Shown: one piece after another, positions 9,218 through 16,794 of the stretch
Position numbering within the stretch: the stretch's first letter is position 1
Layout: each line of letters begins with the position of its first letter
Source: Desulfovibrio oxyclinae DSM 11498
GTDB lineage: Bacteria; Desulfobacterota; Desulfovibrionia; Desulfovibrionales; Desulfovibrionaceae
NCBI RefSeq assembly: GCF_000375485.1
Contig: NZ_AQXE01000008.1
Span: 103,757 to 138,684, forward strand
Reading direction: 5' to 3'
DNA: 34,928 nucleotides
Translations under genes and position numbers: made by a program
Notes under the pieces: model-generated
The model's input: the letters and a program-made list of their open reading frames with translations, nothing else
Told to the model about the DNA's origin: nothing
Databases searched by the model: none

Positions 9218-9680
9218 AGGTACTGGTGGTTTCGCCGTGTTTTTCTGTCGATGCAGCGAGAATAATGCTGCATAACATTATTTGGATAATACATAATTTC
9301 GGATGATCATATTGAAAGTCGAGGCCATGCTTGTGCCAGAAGAGAATGATGCCAATGAGTGAAGTCAGAATGTTGAAAGCGGCAATTCCTGCTATTCTTT
9401 TTGATACGTGCCTCCTTTTTCTGAGTATGAAGAGCCATGCATACAATGATAAAGCTATGAAGCTGAGTGGTTCGAAAATGTAATACATATCAAGCCAGAA
9501 TGGGTGCTCATCCCCAAACGGCAAGCCTACAAGCCCATGCCAGAGAGATAATAGGAAATACACTAGGGATACAGATCCCTTGATGGCGAAGTAGGTAAGA
9601 ATAAGCAGGCGGGCAACGAGTGATGATGTCGGCATGGGGTGTTGATTGTTGGTTGCTGGCTCCGTCATATTTTGCGTCAT
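9216..9680 (-). CDS. Four-helix membrane protein, putative immunity protein
   Basis: I do not recognise a family. From the ATG at 9678-9680 the product is 154 residues, with about four predicted transmembrane helices (roughly residues 23-48, 62-88, 95-117 and 128-145), a polar N-terminus and a short polar tail. A TTG-started frame reaches 9719 but overlaps a strong palindrome; no start has a good ribosome-binding site, so translation may be coupled to the gene upstream. It lies 44 bases downstream of the toxin-like gene, inside the tRNA islet, and shares its AT-rich composition. Position and size fit a membrane-embedded immunity protein for the upstream toxin, but that is inference from context only. 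The function is unknown. Confidence 0.6.
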   Translation of the reverse strand: MTQNMTEPATNNQHPMPTSSLVARLLILTYFAIKGSVSLVYFLLSLWHGLVGLPFGDEHPFWLDMYYIFEPLSFIALSLYAWLFILRKRRHVSKRIAGIAAFNILTSLIGIILFWHKHGLDFQYDHPKLCIIQIMLCSIILAASTEKHGETTST

Positions 9681-9692
9681 CGTTAGTTTGGT

Positions 9693-9727
9693 ATTGAGCG
9701 CAGGGTGACCCGCGCTCAATTTTTTTA
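9693..9727 (+). terminator. Long palindrome with T-run between toxin and immunity genes (plus-strand terminator-like)
   Basis: ATTGAGCGC (9693-9701) pairs with GCGCTCAAT (9712-9720), and the interior GGGT/ACCC also pairs. Six T follow at 9721-9726 on the plus strand. Both flanking genes are on the minus strand, so it would stop antisense rather than sense transcripts, or act as an RNA structure between the two coding regions. Confidence 0.55.
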
Positions 9728-10423
9728 TTTGAACGGAGATTGGTGGCCCTTGCGGATCATTTCATTGTCCCGGGGATCATCGAACCATGTTCGGTACCAT
9801 TTTATTTTGTACGTACCTGCTGCCAATTGTGCCGCTCCTGCTGCCGCCTGAGCAATATTTATGCTTATACCCATTGCTTGGGTGTAGAGTCCGTAATGGT
9901 AGTTGCCAAAGTCTTCATATTCCTTACCGCGTTGCTTGAAATCGTACCTGGCACCATTCTTAAAGTTCCTGTATATCCAAAGACATTTGTTGAGGAAAGT
10001 CAATTCATCAATACAGGTCCTCCGAATGCTCGCGATGGCGTTAATCCCATTGATGTTTATTCTTGACAGAAAGTCGTCCACTTCCTTTGTGGCTTGTTGT
10101 TCACATTCCTTAGCTTTTTGCTTAGCTTCAGTAATATTGGTTGTGATATCAACCCCAGGCGGCACAAGTACTCCGTCAGCTCTGCCGGTTGCTTTGATAG
10201 CTTTGAACTCTTCGATTTCGCACTTGCAGTTCGGGTGCACAGGCCCAGGATTATCATCGAACCATAGCCCTTTCATTGCCTGGCATTTGTCGCACGCTTG
10301 CGGCTTCGGATGATAACGCCAGTATGTTGCCTCGTTTCCACTTCCGGCAACCGCACTCATGTGTTTTGGCATCCCGTATACAAGCTGATCATCACCAATG
10401 TGTTGATTCCAATGTCCACTCAT
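9725..10423 (-). CDS. Putative polymorphic toxin: phage-head-like Cys/His motif plus type-44-like toxin domain
   Basis: A 232-residue protein with no signal peptide. Residues 44-68 carry CDKC...HPNCKC (Cys-44, Cys-47, His-63, Cys-66, Cys-68), the pattern seen at the end of Mu gpF/SPP1 gp7-type phage head morphogenesis domains. Residues 100-150 are a polar helical linker. Residues 150-226 (YDFKQRGKEYEDFGNYHYG, AAAGAAQLAAGT, DDPRDNEMIRKG) resemble from memory the C-terminal polymorphic toxin type 44 domain, a proposed nuclease. The start is supported by AGAGGAG about seven bases upstream. A small membrane protein gene, the likely immunity partner, follows. Base composition is lower in GC than the neighbours. 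The toxin role is inferred from resemblance and layout and was not tested by profile search. Confidence 0.65.
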   Translation of the reverse strand: MSGHWNQHIGDDQLVYGMPKHMSAVAGSGNEATYWRYHPKPQACDKCQAMKGLWFDDNPGPVHPNCKCEIEEFKAIKATGRADGVLVPPGVDITTNITEAKQKAKECEQQATKEVDDFLSRININGINAIASIRRTCIDELTFLNKCLWIYRNFKNGARYDFKQRGKEYEDFGNYHYGLYTQAMGISINIAQAAAGAAQLAAGTYKIKWYRTWFDDPRDNEMIRKGHQSPFK

Positions 10424-10771
10424 TCCAATGCTCCTCTTATAAGTTTTGTTGCGGGCAACACCCCATGTGTCGCGTTATTACCAACGTATCACGGGGTCTT
10501 GAGGAAAATTGCGCTATGCGCGGAGCATGTCGGTAAAATACACCGCCGTGTCGGTTGAATACACGCTGATTTTGGTGAAATGCTATTTGGGGGGCGGTCG
10601 ATTTTGCTTGACGGGTTTTGGAGAATGGTCCGACAAAACCGGGGCGTTAGGCTGCAATGGAATCGTACATTTGTGCCAACCCATGCCAACCAAGAACCCA
10701 GAAAGTGGTTGATTTAGTTCGTTTTTAATTTTAAAAATTCAATTATATCAATATATTATATGCAAGCACCC
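10424..10771. other. Gene-free right part of the islet
   Basis: 348 bases upstream of the toxin-like gene. Only short open frames without ribosome-binding sites are seen. It contains a small direct repeat (TGCCAACC twice near 10676-10690) and an AT-rich run at 10711-10762 next to the right attachment repeat, which could be recombination-related. It must also hold the toxin promoter, but I cannot assign one with confidence. Confidence 0.5.
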
Positions 10772-10819
10772 GGATTCCTAACCCTGGTGCCGCGTGTTCG
10801 AATCGCGCCGGGGGCACCA
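10772..10819 (+). pseudogene. tRNA-Arg 3' fragment (attR)
   Basis: 48 bases from the anticodon stem to CCA, identical to tRNA-Arg except C at 10782. That base would break the anticodon-stem pair, and no 5' half precedes it, so it is not a working tRNA. It is the right-hand attachment repeat of the islet. Confidence 0.9.
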
Positions 10820-10828
10820 TGAATCTTG

Positions 10829-10860
10829 AAGGGCTTGGCTGTTTAGGCCAGGCCCTTTTT
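10829..10860 (+). terminator. Displaced original tRNA-Arg terminator
   Basis: AAGGGCTTGGC / GCCAGGCCCTT (11 bp with one G-U pair, TGTTTAG loop) followed by TTTTT. It sits 10 bases past the tRNA fragment, where the terminator of the uninterrupted tRNA would have been. Confidence 0.8.
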
Positions 10861-11042
10861 CCGTGTCTTCGGGCTGCTGCCAACCGGTTTTTTCATGGAA
10901 GGGATATGGGAGAATGTCATGATAAAACATATGGCAATCTGCCACGAGGATATCCCGATACTCCCCCAGAAGGTGTTGGATCATAGACCAGAGGAGCGGT
11001 AGCTGCTCATCGCCACAGCCGCTTCGAGAGGGCACTACCGGT
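10861..11042. other. Intergenic region, possible decayed coding sequence
   Basis: About 180 bases without a convincing gene. A 35-codon plus-strand frame (10895-11002, starting MEGIWENVMIKH) lacks a ribosome-binding site. A longer minus-strand frame from a GTG at 11033-11035 (containing LLWSMIQHLLGEYRDI) looks somewhat protein-like but runs on into the tRNA fragment. Either could be a remnant of a gene damaged near this insertion site; I do not recognise one. Confidence 0.3.
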
Positions 11043-11085
11043 ACGACAAAGGCCCCGCAACGTACGTTGCGGGGCCTTTTGTCGT
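11043..11085 (-). terminator. Strong bidirectional terminator downstream of the first chemoreceptor
   Basis: An almost perfect palindrome: 21-base arms ACGACAAAGGCCCCGCAACG(T) and its complement, with one bulged T. AAA and TTTT flank the GC core, so it can work on both strands. It lies 17 bases past the chemoreceptor stop codon. Confidence 0.9.
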
Positions 11086-11101
11086 TTGTGACTGGCTCGA
11101 A

Positions 11102-13084
11102 TCAGAAGCGTTCGAACTCGTCGTCGGCCATGTTCAATTCAGCACCGCTGCCGGAGGACTTCGGCTTGGGAGAGTCTGAGGGCTTTTGTTTTTCCGGGCG
11201 GGACCGCTTCTGCGCGCCGGGGAGAGCTTTGGCGGGTTGCTCCCTACGCGCCGTGGCCTGCTTGCGTTCGCGTTTGTCCCTGCCGATACGGAAAAACGAT
11301 ATGACGTCTTCCAGCCGTTGCGCCTTGCCGAGCAGGGCATCGGATGTGGCGGAGATTTCCTCCGATGACGAAGCCGTCTGCTGAATCACCTTGTCCAACT
11401 CCTGAATGGCCTTGTTCACTTCTTCGGCCCCGGAACTCTGTTCGATGCTGGCAGTGGATATCTCCTGCACGAGTTCCGCAGTGCGGCGGATTTCGGGGAC
11501 CGTTCGTTCCAGCATTTCCCCCGCCTTGCGCGCGGTCTCCGTGCTGGTTCTTGAAAGCTCTACGATCTCGCCCGCCGCGTTGCCGGAGCGTTCCGCCAGC
11601 TTACGGACTTCGGCCGCGACCACCGCGAAACCCTTGCCGTGCTCCCCGGCCCGGGCCGCCTCGATGGCCGCGTTGAGAGCGAGGAGGTTCGTCTGCCGGG
11701 CGATCTCTTCGATGATGGTGATGCGCTCGGCAATGCTCTCCATGGAGTCCACCGCATCGGACACGGCCTTGGCTCCGTCCTCGATATCTCTGGCGGCGTT
11801 GGTGGCCACCTCTTCTGTTTGCTTGGCGTTTTCGGCGTTGCTGTGGATGTTGGAGGTCATCTCTTCCATGGAAGAGGAAACTTCCTCGACAGATGCGGCC
11901 TGTTCCGTGGCGCCCTGAGAGAGTGCGGTGGAGGAGTCGGAAAGCTCTCTCCCGCCGTCTTCCACGTCCGAGGCCGAGTCCTGAACCGCCGCAACAACTT
12001 CCCGCAGCCTGCCGACCATGCCCGACATGGCAGTTTGAAGCCTGCCGAGTTCGTCTTTGCGGCCTGTGTCCGGCGATACGTTCAGATCGCCCGAAGCAAT
12101 GCTTTCCGCATAGCCAACGCAACGGGAGAGTGCGCCAGTGATGGTTCTCACGAAGAAATAGGTCACCACAACGCCGGTTCCCAGCAGAAGCAGAGCGATG
12201 CCTACGGTCACGTACAGAGCGTCGTTGACGCTCGACAGCAGTTCCGCCCGGTTGGCTTCGGTGACGAGATACCAGCCAAGGTCGGGCAGAAAGCGGGACA
12301 TGACGTACCAGCTTTCCCCGTCGCCATCGGTATAATGGAATTGGTACTGCTCGCGCGAGAGCATTCTGGACGCGTTTTCTCCGATTCCCTCAAAATTGCT
12401 GACTCGTTTTTGATTGATGAAGTCACGGTTTCGGTGCAGGCGGACCATGCCGCTTTTGTCCACCATGTACGTTTCGCCCTTTTTCCCGATGGTCAGGGAA
12501 GTGACTTCCCTGACGAAGCTGTCGAGGCCGATGGCGGTGGAAATGATGCCGAGGTATTCGCCATTTTTGTCGATGCGGCGGTTGATGAACGCTGTGGAAC
12601 CGAAATCCGGGTCATCCACATAGACGTTGATCAGCACGTCCTGTCCCAGCTCGTCGAAGTCCTTGAACCAACTGTCCTGCGGGCCGAGATCCCTGATTGT
12701 GCGTTCGCCGCCGCTCACGCCGTAATAGAGCTTGGAACGGTTGGAAACGAAGTTGCATCCGTTGGTGTCGAACTGACTGGTGATGTTGCGGAGCTGGCCG
12801 AAAAGATTGTCCAGTCCGGATTCGGGTTCGCCCAGTTCAATCCATTCGCGGAAGAACGGATCATCTACAGCCACGCCAAGCCCTGCGGCTGGTTTGACGA
12901 GTTCTTTTTCGACGATGCCAATGATATTATCCAACTTGGATGGGAGCATGTCCTCGGAAAGCTGAGTTTCGAGACTGTCTCTCGCAACATAGTAGTTCAG
13001 CCCCGTGATGACGGAACTCGTCACGAGCAGGAGCAGTATGATGATAAGGTTGAGGCGTGTGCCTATGCTGGAAAGTATTCGCAT
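11102..13084 (-). CDS. Methyl-accepting chemotaxis protein, Cache type
   Basis: A 660-residue inner-membrane chemoreceptor. TM1 is at about 13-30; a periplasmic double-Cache-like sensor domain spans about 35-280 (with [20 protein letters not shown] and the [14 protein letters not shown] strand); TM2 is at 291-312; HAMP at about 313-365; and the cytoplasmic signalling coiled coil follows, with the conserved CheA/CheW-binding tip at about 460-500 ([20 protein letters not shown]). It ends in DDEFERF, a flexible tether with an aromatic pentapeptide that may recruit CheR or CheB. The start is supported by GGAGG. It is divergent from a second chemoreceptor with a nearly identical tip. The ligand is unknown. 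Confidence 0.95.
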   Translation of the reverse strand: MRILSSIGTRLNLIIILLLLVTSSVITGLNYYVARDSLETQLSEDMLPSKLDNIIGIVEKELVKPAAGLGVAVDDPFFREWIELGEPESGLDNLFGQLRNITSQFDTNGCNFVSNRSKLYYGVSGGERTIRDLGPQDSWFKDFDELGQDVLINVYVDDPDFGSTAFINRRIDKNGEYLGIISTAIGLDSFVREVTSLTIGKKGETYMVDKSGMVRLHRNRDFINQKRVSNFEGIGENASRMLSREQYQFHYTDGDGESWYVMSRFLPDLGWYLVTEANRAELLSSVNDALYVTVGIALLLLGTGVVVTYFFVRTITGALSRCVGYAESIASGDLNVSPDTGRKDELGRLQTAMSGMVGRLREVVAAVQDSASDVEDGGRELSDSSTALSQGATEQAASVEEVSSSMEEMTSNIHSNAENAKQTEEVATNAARDIEDGAKAVSDAVDSMESIAERITIIEEIARQTNLLALNAAIEAARAGEHGKGFAVVAAEVRKLAERSGNAAGEIVELSRTSTETARKAGEMLERTVPEIRRTAELVQEISTASIEQSSGAEEVNKAIQELDKVIQQTASSSEEISATSDALLGKAQRLEDVISFFRIGRDKRERKQATARREQPAKALPGAQKRSRPEKQKPSDSPKPKSSGSGAELNMADDEFERF

Positions 13085-13336
13085 TGTTCCCTCCGGGTAA
13101 AATTCTCTATTTCAAGAATAGCGCGAACCATGGTCGCTGGGAATTAGAATTTGAAAAATTTACAGTATAGGTAGTGGGTTATGTGTGGTGTGAAGTGTGT
13201 GGAGCAGATTTATGAATGAATATTTTAGCATTGTTATAAATACCACCTAACCCATCATATACAATTGACCGTCCCTAACTGCTTGATACTGTTACATCGG
13301 AAAAGCTGCCTTAATTTTCACGCATGGGGGTTCCTG
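13085..13336. other. Divergent promoter region between two chemoreceptors
   Basis: An AT-rich 252-base region with no gene. On the minus strand a TATACT -10 candidate (13164-13169) has a weak -35 TTCACA 19 bases away. On the plus strand, TTGACC at about 13266 is a possible -35, with only a poor -10. I see no convincing sigma-28 or sigma-54 site. Confidence 0.35.
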
Positions 13337-15292
13337 ATGAAGCTTTCCGCTAAGTTGATCATCGGTTTCGGTATGGTTTTGGTGCTTCTTATGGTGGTCT
13401 CAGGGGTATCGTATTTCGCTTTGGAAAATTCCACCAACGGATTCGAGGTGTACAGAGGGCTTGCCAGAGACACCAACATGGCTGGAAGGCTTCAGGCCAA
13501 TATGCTTTCGGCCCGGATGGCAGTGAAGGACTTTGTCATCAGCGCGGAGGAGGAAGACCTTCAGAAATTCGAAGCCGAGTTCGCGGAAGTGAAGAAGTTT
13601 ATGGAAAAGGCGCAAGCCGAGATCACGCAGCCGGACAGGGCCGCGATGGTTTCGTCGGCAGCCGACCGTCTGGGAGCTTACAATTCCGCTTTCGACAGAG
13701 TGGTTGAGTTGCAGCGCAGGCGCCGTGAGATAGTGAACGAAGTTTTGAACAAGAACGGGCCCTTGATTGAAGAGCGCATGACGCAGATTCTGCGCAGCGC
13801 CGAGCAGGCCGGCGACACAAACGCAGCCACGACCACCGCAAACGCGCTCCGATCCCTGCTTCTTGCACGGCTCTATGTGGTCAAGTTTCTTGAAAACAAT
13901 GTTGCGACGTTCTCCCAGAGAGTGGAGCAGGAAATGGTCGATTTGGACCAGCAGTTCGAGCGGATGCGCGGCACCCTCACGAGCCGGGACCGGCTTGGCC
14001 TGCTTGATCAGATTATCCCGTTGCAGGATAGCTATCAGGATGCTTTCGAGGAACTTGTGCAGGTCATCGGAGAGCGCAACCGTTTGATAAACGACAGGCT
14101 CGACGTTCTGGGACCCGAGATCGCCTCGGATATGGAAGATGTGAAGCTTTCCGTCATGCAGGAGCAGAACGAACTTGGCCCAAGGCTTCAGGCGGCGAAC
14201 AACCGTGCCGTGTACATGGTCATCGGCCTGAGCGCCGGTGCGTTGCTCTTCGGCATCCTTACGGCCATGTTCATCGTGCGCAGCGTTCTCGGCCAGCTTG
14301 GCAAGGATCCGTCCGAAATTGCCAAGATCACCAAGGAAATAGCGGCGGGTAACCTCGGCGTCCAGTTCGATGACGGTCACCTTGAAGGCGTGTACGGCGA
14401 TATGAAGAACATGGTGGACAAGATCGGCGGCGTGGTTGCCGAGGTCCGCGGCAGCTCGGAAAATGTCGCCAGCGGCAGCCAGCAGCTCTCCGGTTCGTCG
14501 CAGGGCGTGTCTCAGGGGGCGACCGAGCAGGCCGCGTCCGTGGAAGAGGTCTCTTCCAGTGTCGAACAGATGGCTTCCAACATCGCCCAGACCACGGACA
14601 ACGCGCAGGGTACCGAACAGTTGGCGTACAAGGCCGCACAGGACGCCGAAGAGAGCGGCAAGGCCGTGCGCGAATCGGTGGTGGCCATGAAGGAGATCGC
14701 CGAGAAGATTTCCATCATCGAGGAGATCGCGCGGCAGACGAACCTTCTTGCTCTCAACGCGGCCATCGAGGCGGCCCGGGCCGGGGAGCACGGCAAGGGG
14801 TTCGCAGTGGTCGCGGCCGAAGTCCGCAAGCTGGCGGAACGAAGCGGCGAGGCTGCCGGAGAAATCAGCGAGCTGTCCGTTTCCAGCGTGGACGTGGCAG
14901 ACAGGGCCGGCAACATGCTCGAAGAGCTGGTCCCGAATATCCGCAAGACCGCGGAGCTGGTGCAGGAAATCACTGCCGCAAGCCGCGAGCAGAGTGCGGG
15001 AGCGGAGCAGATCAATACGGCCATCAGCCAGTTGGATGCCGTCATTCAGCAGAACGCATCCGCCTCGGAGGAAATGGCCTCAACCAGTGAGGAACTGGCG
15101 GGACAGAGCAAGGCGTTGCTGGATGTGGTGGGCTTCTTCCGATTTGATGGTCAGGGCGGTGGCAGGCCGACGGTCCGGGCGTACTCCGCTCCTACACCCA
15201 AGGCAAAGCCGCTGCCTGAAGCCAATCAGGATTACGAGCCGTATCAAGCTTCGGGCGATAGCGACTCGGAGGACGAATTCGAGCGCTTCTAA
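13337..15292 (+). CDS. Methyl-accepting chemotaxis protein, helical bimodular (HBM) sensor type
   Basis: A 651-residue chemoreceptor. TM1 is at about 7-27. The periplasmic part (about 32-288) is all-helical and long enough for an HBM domain, as in McpS-type receptors for organic acids ([20 protein letters not shown]). TM2 is at about 291-314. HAMP follows, then the signalling coiled coil with the conserved tip [20 protein letters not shown]. The C-terminus is EDEFERF, matching the divergent neighbour. I place the start at the ATG at 13337, with GGGGG upstream and the membrane helix right after; the frame extends 24 codons further up without support. A perfect terminator follows the gene. The ligand is unknown. 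Confidence 0.94.
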   Translation: MKLSAKLIIGFGMVLVLLMVVSGVSYFALENSTNGFEVYRGLARDTNMAGRLQANMLSARMAVKDFVISAEEEDLQKFEAEFAEVKKFMEKAQAEITQPDRAAMVSSAADRLGAYNSAFDRVVELQRRRREIVNEVLNKNGPLIEERMTQILRSAEQAGDTNAATTTANALRSLLLARLYVVKFLENNVATFSQRVEQEMVDLDQQFERMRGTLTSRDRLGLLDQIIPLQDSYQDAFEELVQVIGERNRLINDRLDVLGPEIASDMEDVKLSVMQEQNELGPRLQAANNRAVYMVIGLSAGALLFGILTAMFIVRSVLGQLGKDPSEIAKITKEIAAGNLGVQFDDGHLEGVYGDMKNMVDKIGGVVAEVRGSSENVASGSQQLSGSSQGVSQGATEQAASVEEVSSSVEQMASNIAQTTDNAQGTEQLAYKAAQDAEESGKAVRESVVAMKEIAEKISIIEEIARQTNLLALNAAIEAARAGEHGKGFAVVAAEVRKLAERSGEAAGEISELSVSSVDVADRAGNMLEELVPNIRKTAELVQEITAASREQSAGAEQINTAISQLDAVIQQNASASEEMASTSEELAGQSKALLDVVGFFRFDGQGGGRPTVRAYSAPTPKAKPLPEANQDYEPYQASGDSDSEDEFERF

Positions 15293-15314
15293 GGTAGCTT
15301 CCCTCATGCAAGAC

Positions 15315-15350
15315 AATGGCCCGCGTCACATGACGCGGGCCATTTCTTTC
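15315..15350 (+). terminator. Intrinsic terminator of the HBM chemoreceptor gene
   Basis: AATGGCCCGCGTCA / TGACGCGGGCCATT with a 2-base spacer (15315-15344), then TTCTTTC. It also lies just past the stop of the convergent small gene. Confidence 0.88.
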
Positions 15351-15353
15351 CTG

Positions 15354-15698
15354 TCAGACCCTTACGCTGAGCCCTGCCCGGGCAAAGGAATACTGGCCTG
15401 CCTGAAGCAGCGAGAGTTCGTTCCTCGCTGCCTCAAGCAGCCTTGCCTTTACCTCGGGTGAGTAAGGCGAGGACCGTACTTGTGCGATCTCCTGCCTGAC
15501 GGCATTGATTCTTTGCTGCATGCTCTCCAGACTATATCCGCGGCCGGGATAATCCCGGTCCGGGGCATTGTCCTTGAAGAGCGGCTCCCTGTTGCTCGCC
15601 TCGCGGTCCCGGAACAGGTCAAGAACCGGGTCGGATGCCGGGCGCGTGAAAGCGAACCCGGGCGTTCCGGAAAGAGGCCAATCCGTGGCTGTTAACAT
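15354..15698 (-). CDS. Small protein of unknown function with C-terminal coiled coil
   Basis: A 114-residue protein I do not recognise. It has no signal peptide and no membrane helix. The N-terminal half is rich in Pro, Asp and Arg and is probably disordered. Residues about 56-102 (LESMQQRINAVRQEIAQVR, then VKARLLEAARNELSLLQAG) form a likely coiled coil or helical hairpin. The start is well supported by AAGGAG eight bases upstream. It runs convergent to the HBM chemoreceptor and sits 54 bases downstream of the solute-binding protein gene on the same strand, so the two may be co-transcribed. Neither neighbour indicates a function. Confidence 0.7.
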   Translation of the reverse strand: MLTATDWPLSGTPGFAFTRPASDPVLDLFRDREASNREPLFKDNAPDRDYPGRGYSLESMQQRINAVRQEIAQVRSSPYSPEVKARLLEAARNELSLLQAGQYSFARAGLSVRV

Positions 15699-15752
15699 GG
15701 CAACGCTCCTTGTCGCCGTTTGCAGCCTTATCGGACGGATTCGGGGGAAGAT

Positions 15753-16592
15753 TTAGGGGGCGGGGATGGAGGAGCGTGCGGGCAGGCTCCATTCTTCGCG
15801 CAGGTGGTCGATCCAACCACTGTCGAACATCTTGAACATCTGCTCGTTGAGCACGCTGAGGAAGTGTTCTGAATTGGGAGCGTTTTTGAGGGCAATGGCA
15901 TATTCCGAGGTATTCTCGAAAACCGGCAGCTTGCGTACCTGTCTGCGGATTCCCAGCTGCTGTACGGCGAAGTCCCAATTGGCTTCGTAGCCAGCAAAGG
16001 CGTCTACGCGCCCGGCGAGAAGCATGTCGAAACCCTGCCGGATGCTGTCCACGGGCTTTTTGCGAACATGCCCCGGGGGCAGGTTTTCCCAGCGGTCACC
16101 ATAGTTGAAGCCGCGTTGGACGGCTACGGTGATGGGGGGGAGGCCCTGAAGACCATTCCAGTCAATGAGACTTTCGGTGCGTACGTAAAGCCTGCATCGG
16201 ACATCGTTTATGGGAATGCGTCCAAAGGCGAAGCGTTTCTTGCGTTCGCTGCTTGGTGAGGCGGGGAAAAGCAGATCAAATTCGCCGTTGCTTATGGCGA
16301 CCAGCGAGCGTTTCCACGGCATGACGGTCAGCTCAATCTCGTAACCGGCGTTATGAAACGCGGTGCGGACAATATCCCAGCTGTATCCGCGCAGGGTGGC
16401 AGAGTGCGAACCCGCAGGAATGTGCTCCGAAATGACATTGGTCTCCGGGGGAACCGTAAAACAATAAGGGGCATAGCCGTAGAGCGTGACGATTCTCACG
16501 GTCCTGCGAATCGGTGATTCGGCAAAGATCGTGGTTGCCAATACAAGGACCAGTGTCGTGGCCAAAAGGGCAGGAAGACTCTTTCGGAGCAT
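15753..16592 (-). CDS. Periplasmic solute-binding protein, amino-acid (SBP family 3) type
   Basis: A 279-residue protein with a clear signal peptide (MLRKSLPALL to about Ala-24, cleavage before ES). The family-3 fold is suggested by the start of the mature protein (RTVRIVTLYGYAPYCF), the GYSWDIVRTAFHNAGYEIEL segment, MPWKRSLVAISNGEFDLLF, and the hinge and second-lobe segments (LLAGRVDAFAGYEANWDF). I prefer the ATG at 16590-16592, which places the signal peptide at the N-terminus; the frame is open to 16667 but the extra residues do not fit. There is no permease or ATPase gene nearby, so it is an orphan binding protein, perhaps serving a receptor or enzyme. The ligand is unknown. Confidence 0.85.
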   Translation of the reverse strand: MLRKSLPALLATTLVLVLATTIFAESPIRRTVRIVTLYGYAPYCFTVPPETNVISEHIPAGSHSATLRGYSWDIVRTAFHNAGYEIELTVMPWKRSLVAISNGEFDLLFPASPSSERKKRFAFGRIPINDVRCRLYVRTESLIDWNGLQGLPPITVAVQRGFNYGDRWENLPPGHVRKKPVDSIRQGFDMLLAGRVDAFAGYEANWDFAVQQLGIRRQVRKLPVFENTSEYAIALKNAPNSEHFLSVLNEQMFKMFDSGWIDHLREEWSLPARSSIPAP

Positions 16593-16690
16593 GTCGCTTA
16601 ATAGCCTATTGTGCGCGTCAAGTCCATAGGAGGCCATAATCACTTGCAAAAACCTGTCGATAGACAATTGCGCGAATGTGTTCTAATTGT

Positions 16691-16730
16691 TTGCCGCCGC
16701 CCGCAATACGCAGTTTGGCGGCAATTTTTT
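16691..16730 (+). promoter_or_regulatory. Terminator-like hairpin in the leader of the sodium symporter gene
   Basis: TTGCCGCC (16691-16698) pairs with GGCGGCAA (16717-16724) and is followed by six T (16725-16730). No plus-strand gene lies upstream, so it would act on the leader of the gene starting at 16795, as an attenuator does. I could not identify a riboswitch class, T-box or leader peptide. Confidence 0.45.
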
Positions 16731-16794
16731 GTGCAAAACGTGGTTCGACTTGCGAGAGCAAGCCGCTTATCGGCAAGAATCAAGGAGAGAGGAA

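Larger units (their letters stand above)
9083..10819. mobile_element. Small tRNA-Arg-integrated islet carrying a toxin/immunity-like pair
   Basis: The segment is bounded by a 48-bp direct repeat: the tRNA 3' part at 9083-9130 and a copy at 10772-10819 with one mismatch (T at 9093, C at 10782). The repeat starts in the anticodon stem, the usual crossover site for tyrosine-recombinase integration into tRNA genes. Between the repeats are two minus-strand genes of clearly lower GC (27 of 60 bases at 9301-9360 by hand count) and an AT-rich right end. There is no integrase, excisionase or replication gene, so the islet is either a deletion remnant or is moved by an integrase acting in trans. The tRNA's probable original terminator now lies beyond the right repeat, at 10829-10860. 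Confidence 0.85.

Noticed and set aside
10509..10712. Short open frames in the right part of the islet as an integrase remnant
   Set aside because: No catalytic motif of tyrosine or serine recombinases can be read in any frame, and there is no ribosome-binding site.
10895..11002. 35-codon plus-strand frame after the displaced terminator
   Set aside because: No ribosome-binding site, no recognisable motif, and an equally long frame on the other strand.
16690..16735. Sigma-54 promoter before the symporter gene
   Set aside because: The GG and GC elements do not have the required spacing; the sequence is better explained as a hairpin with T-run.
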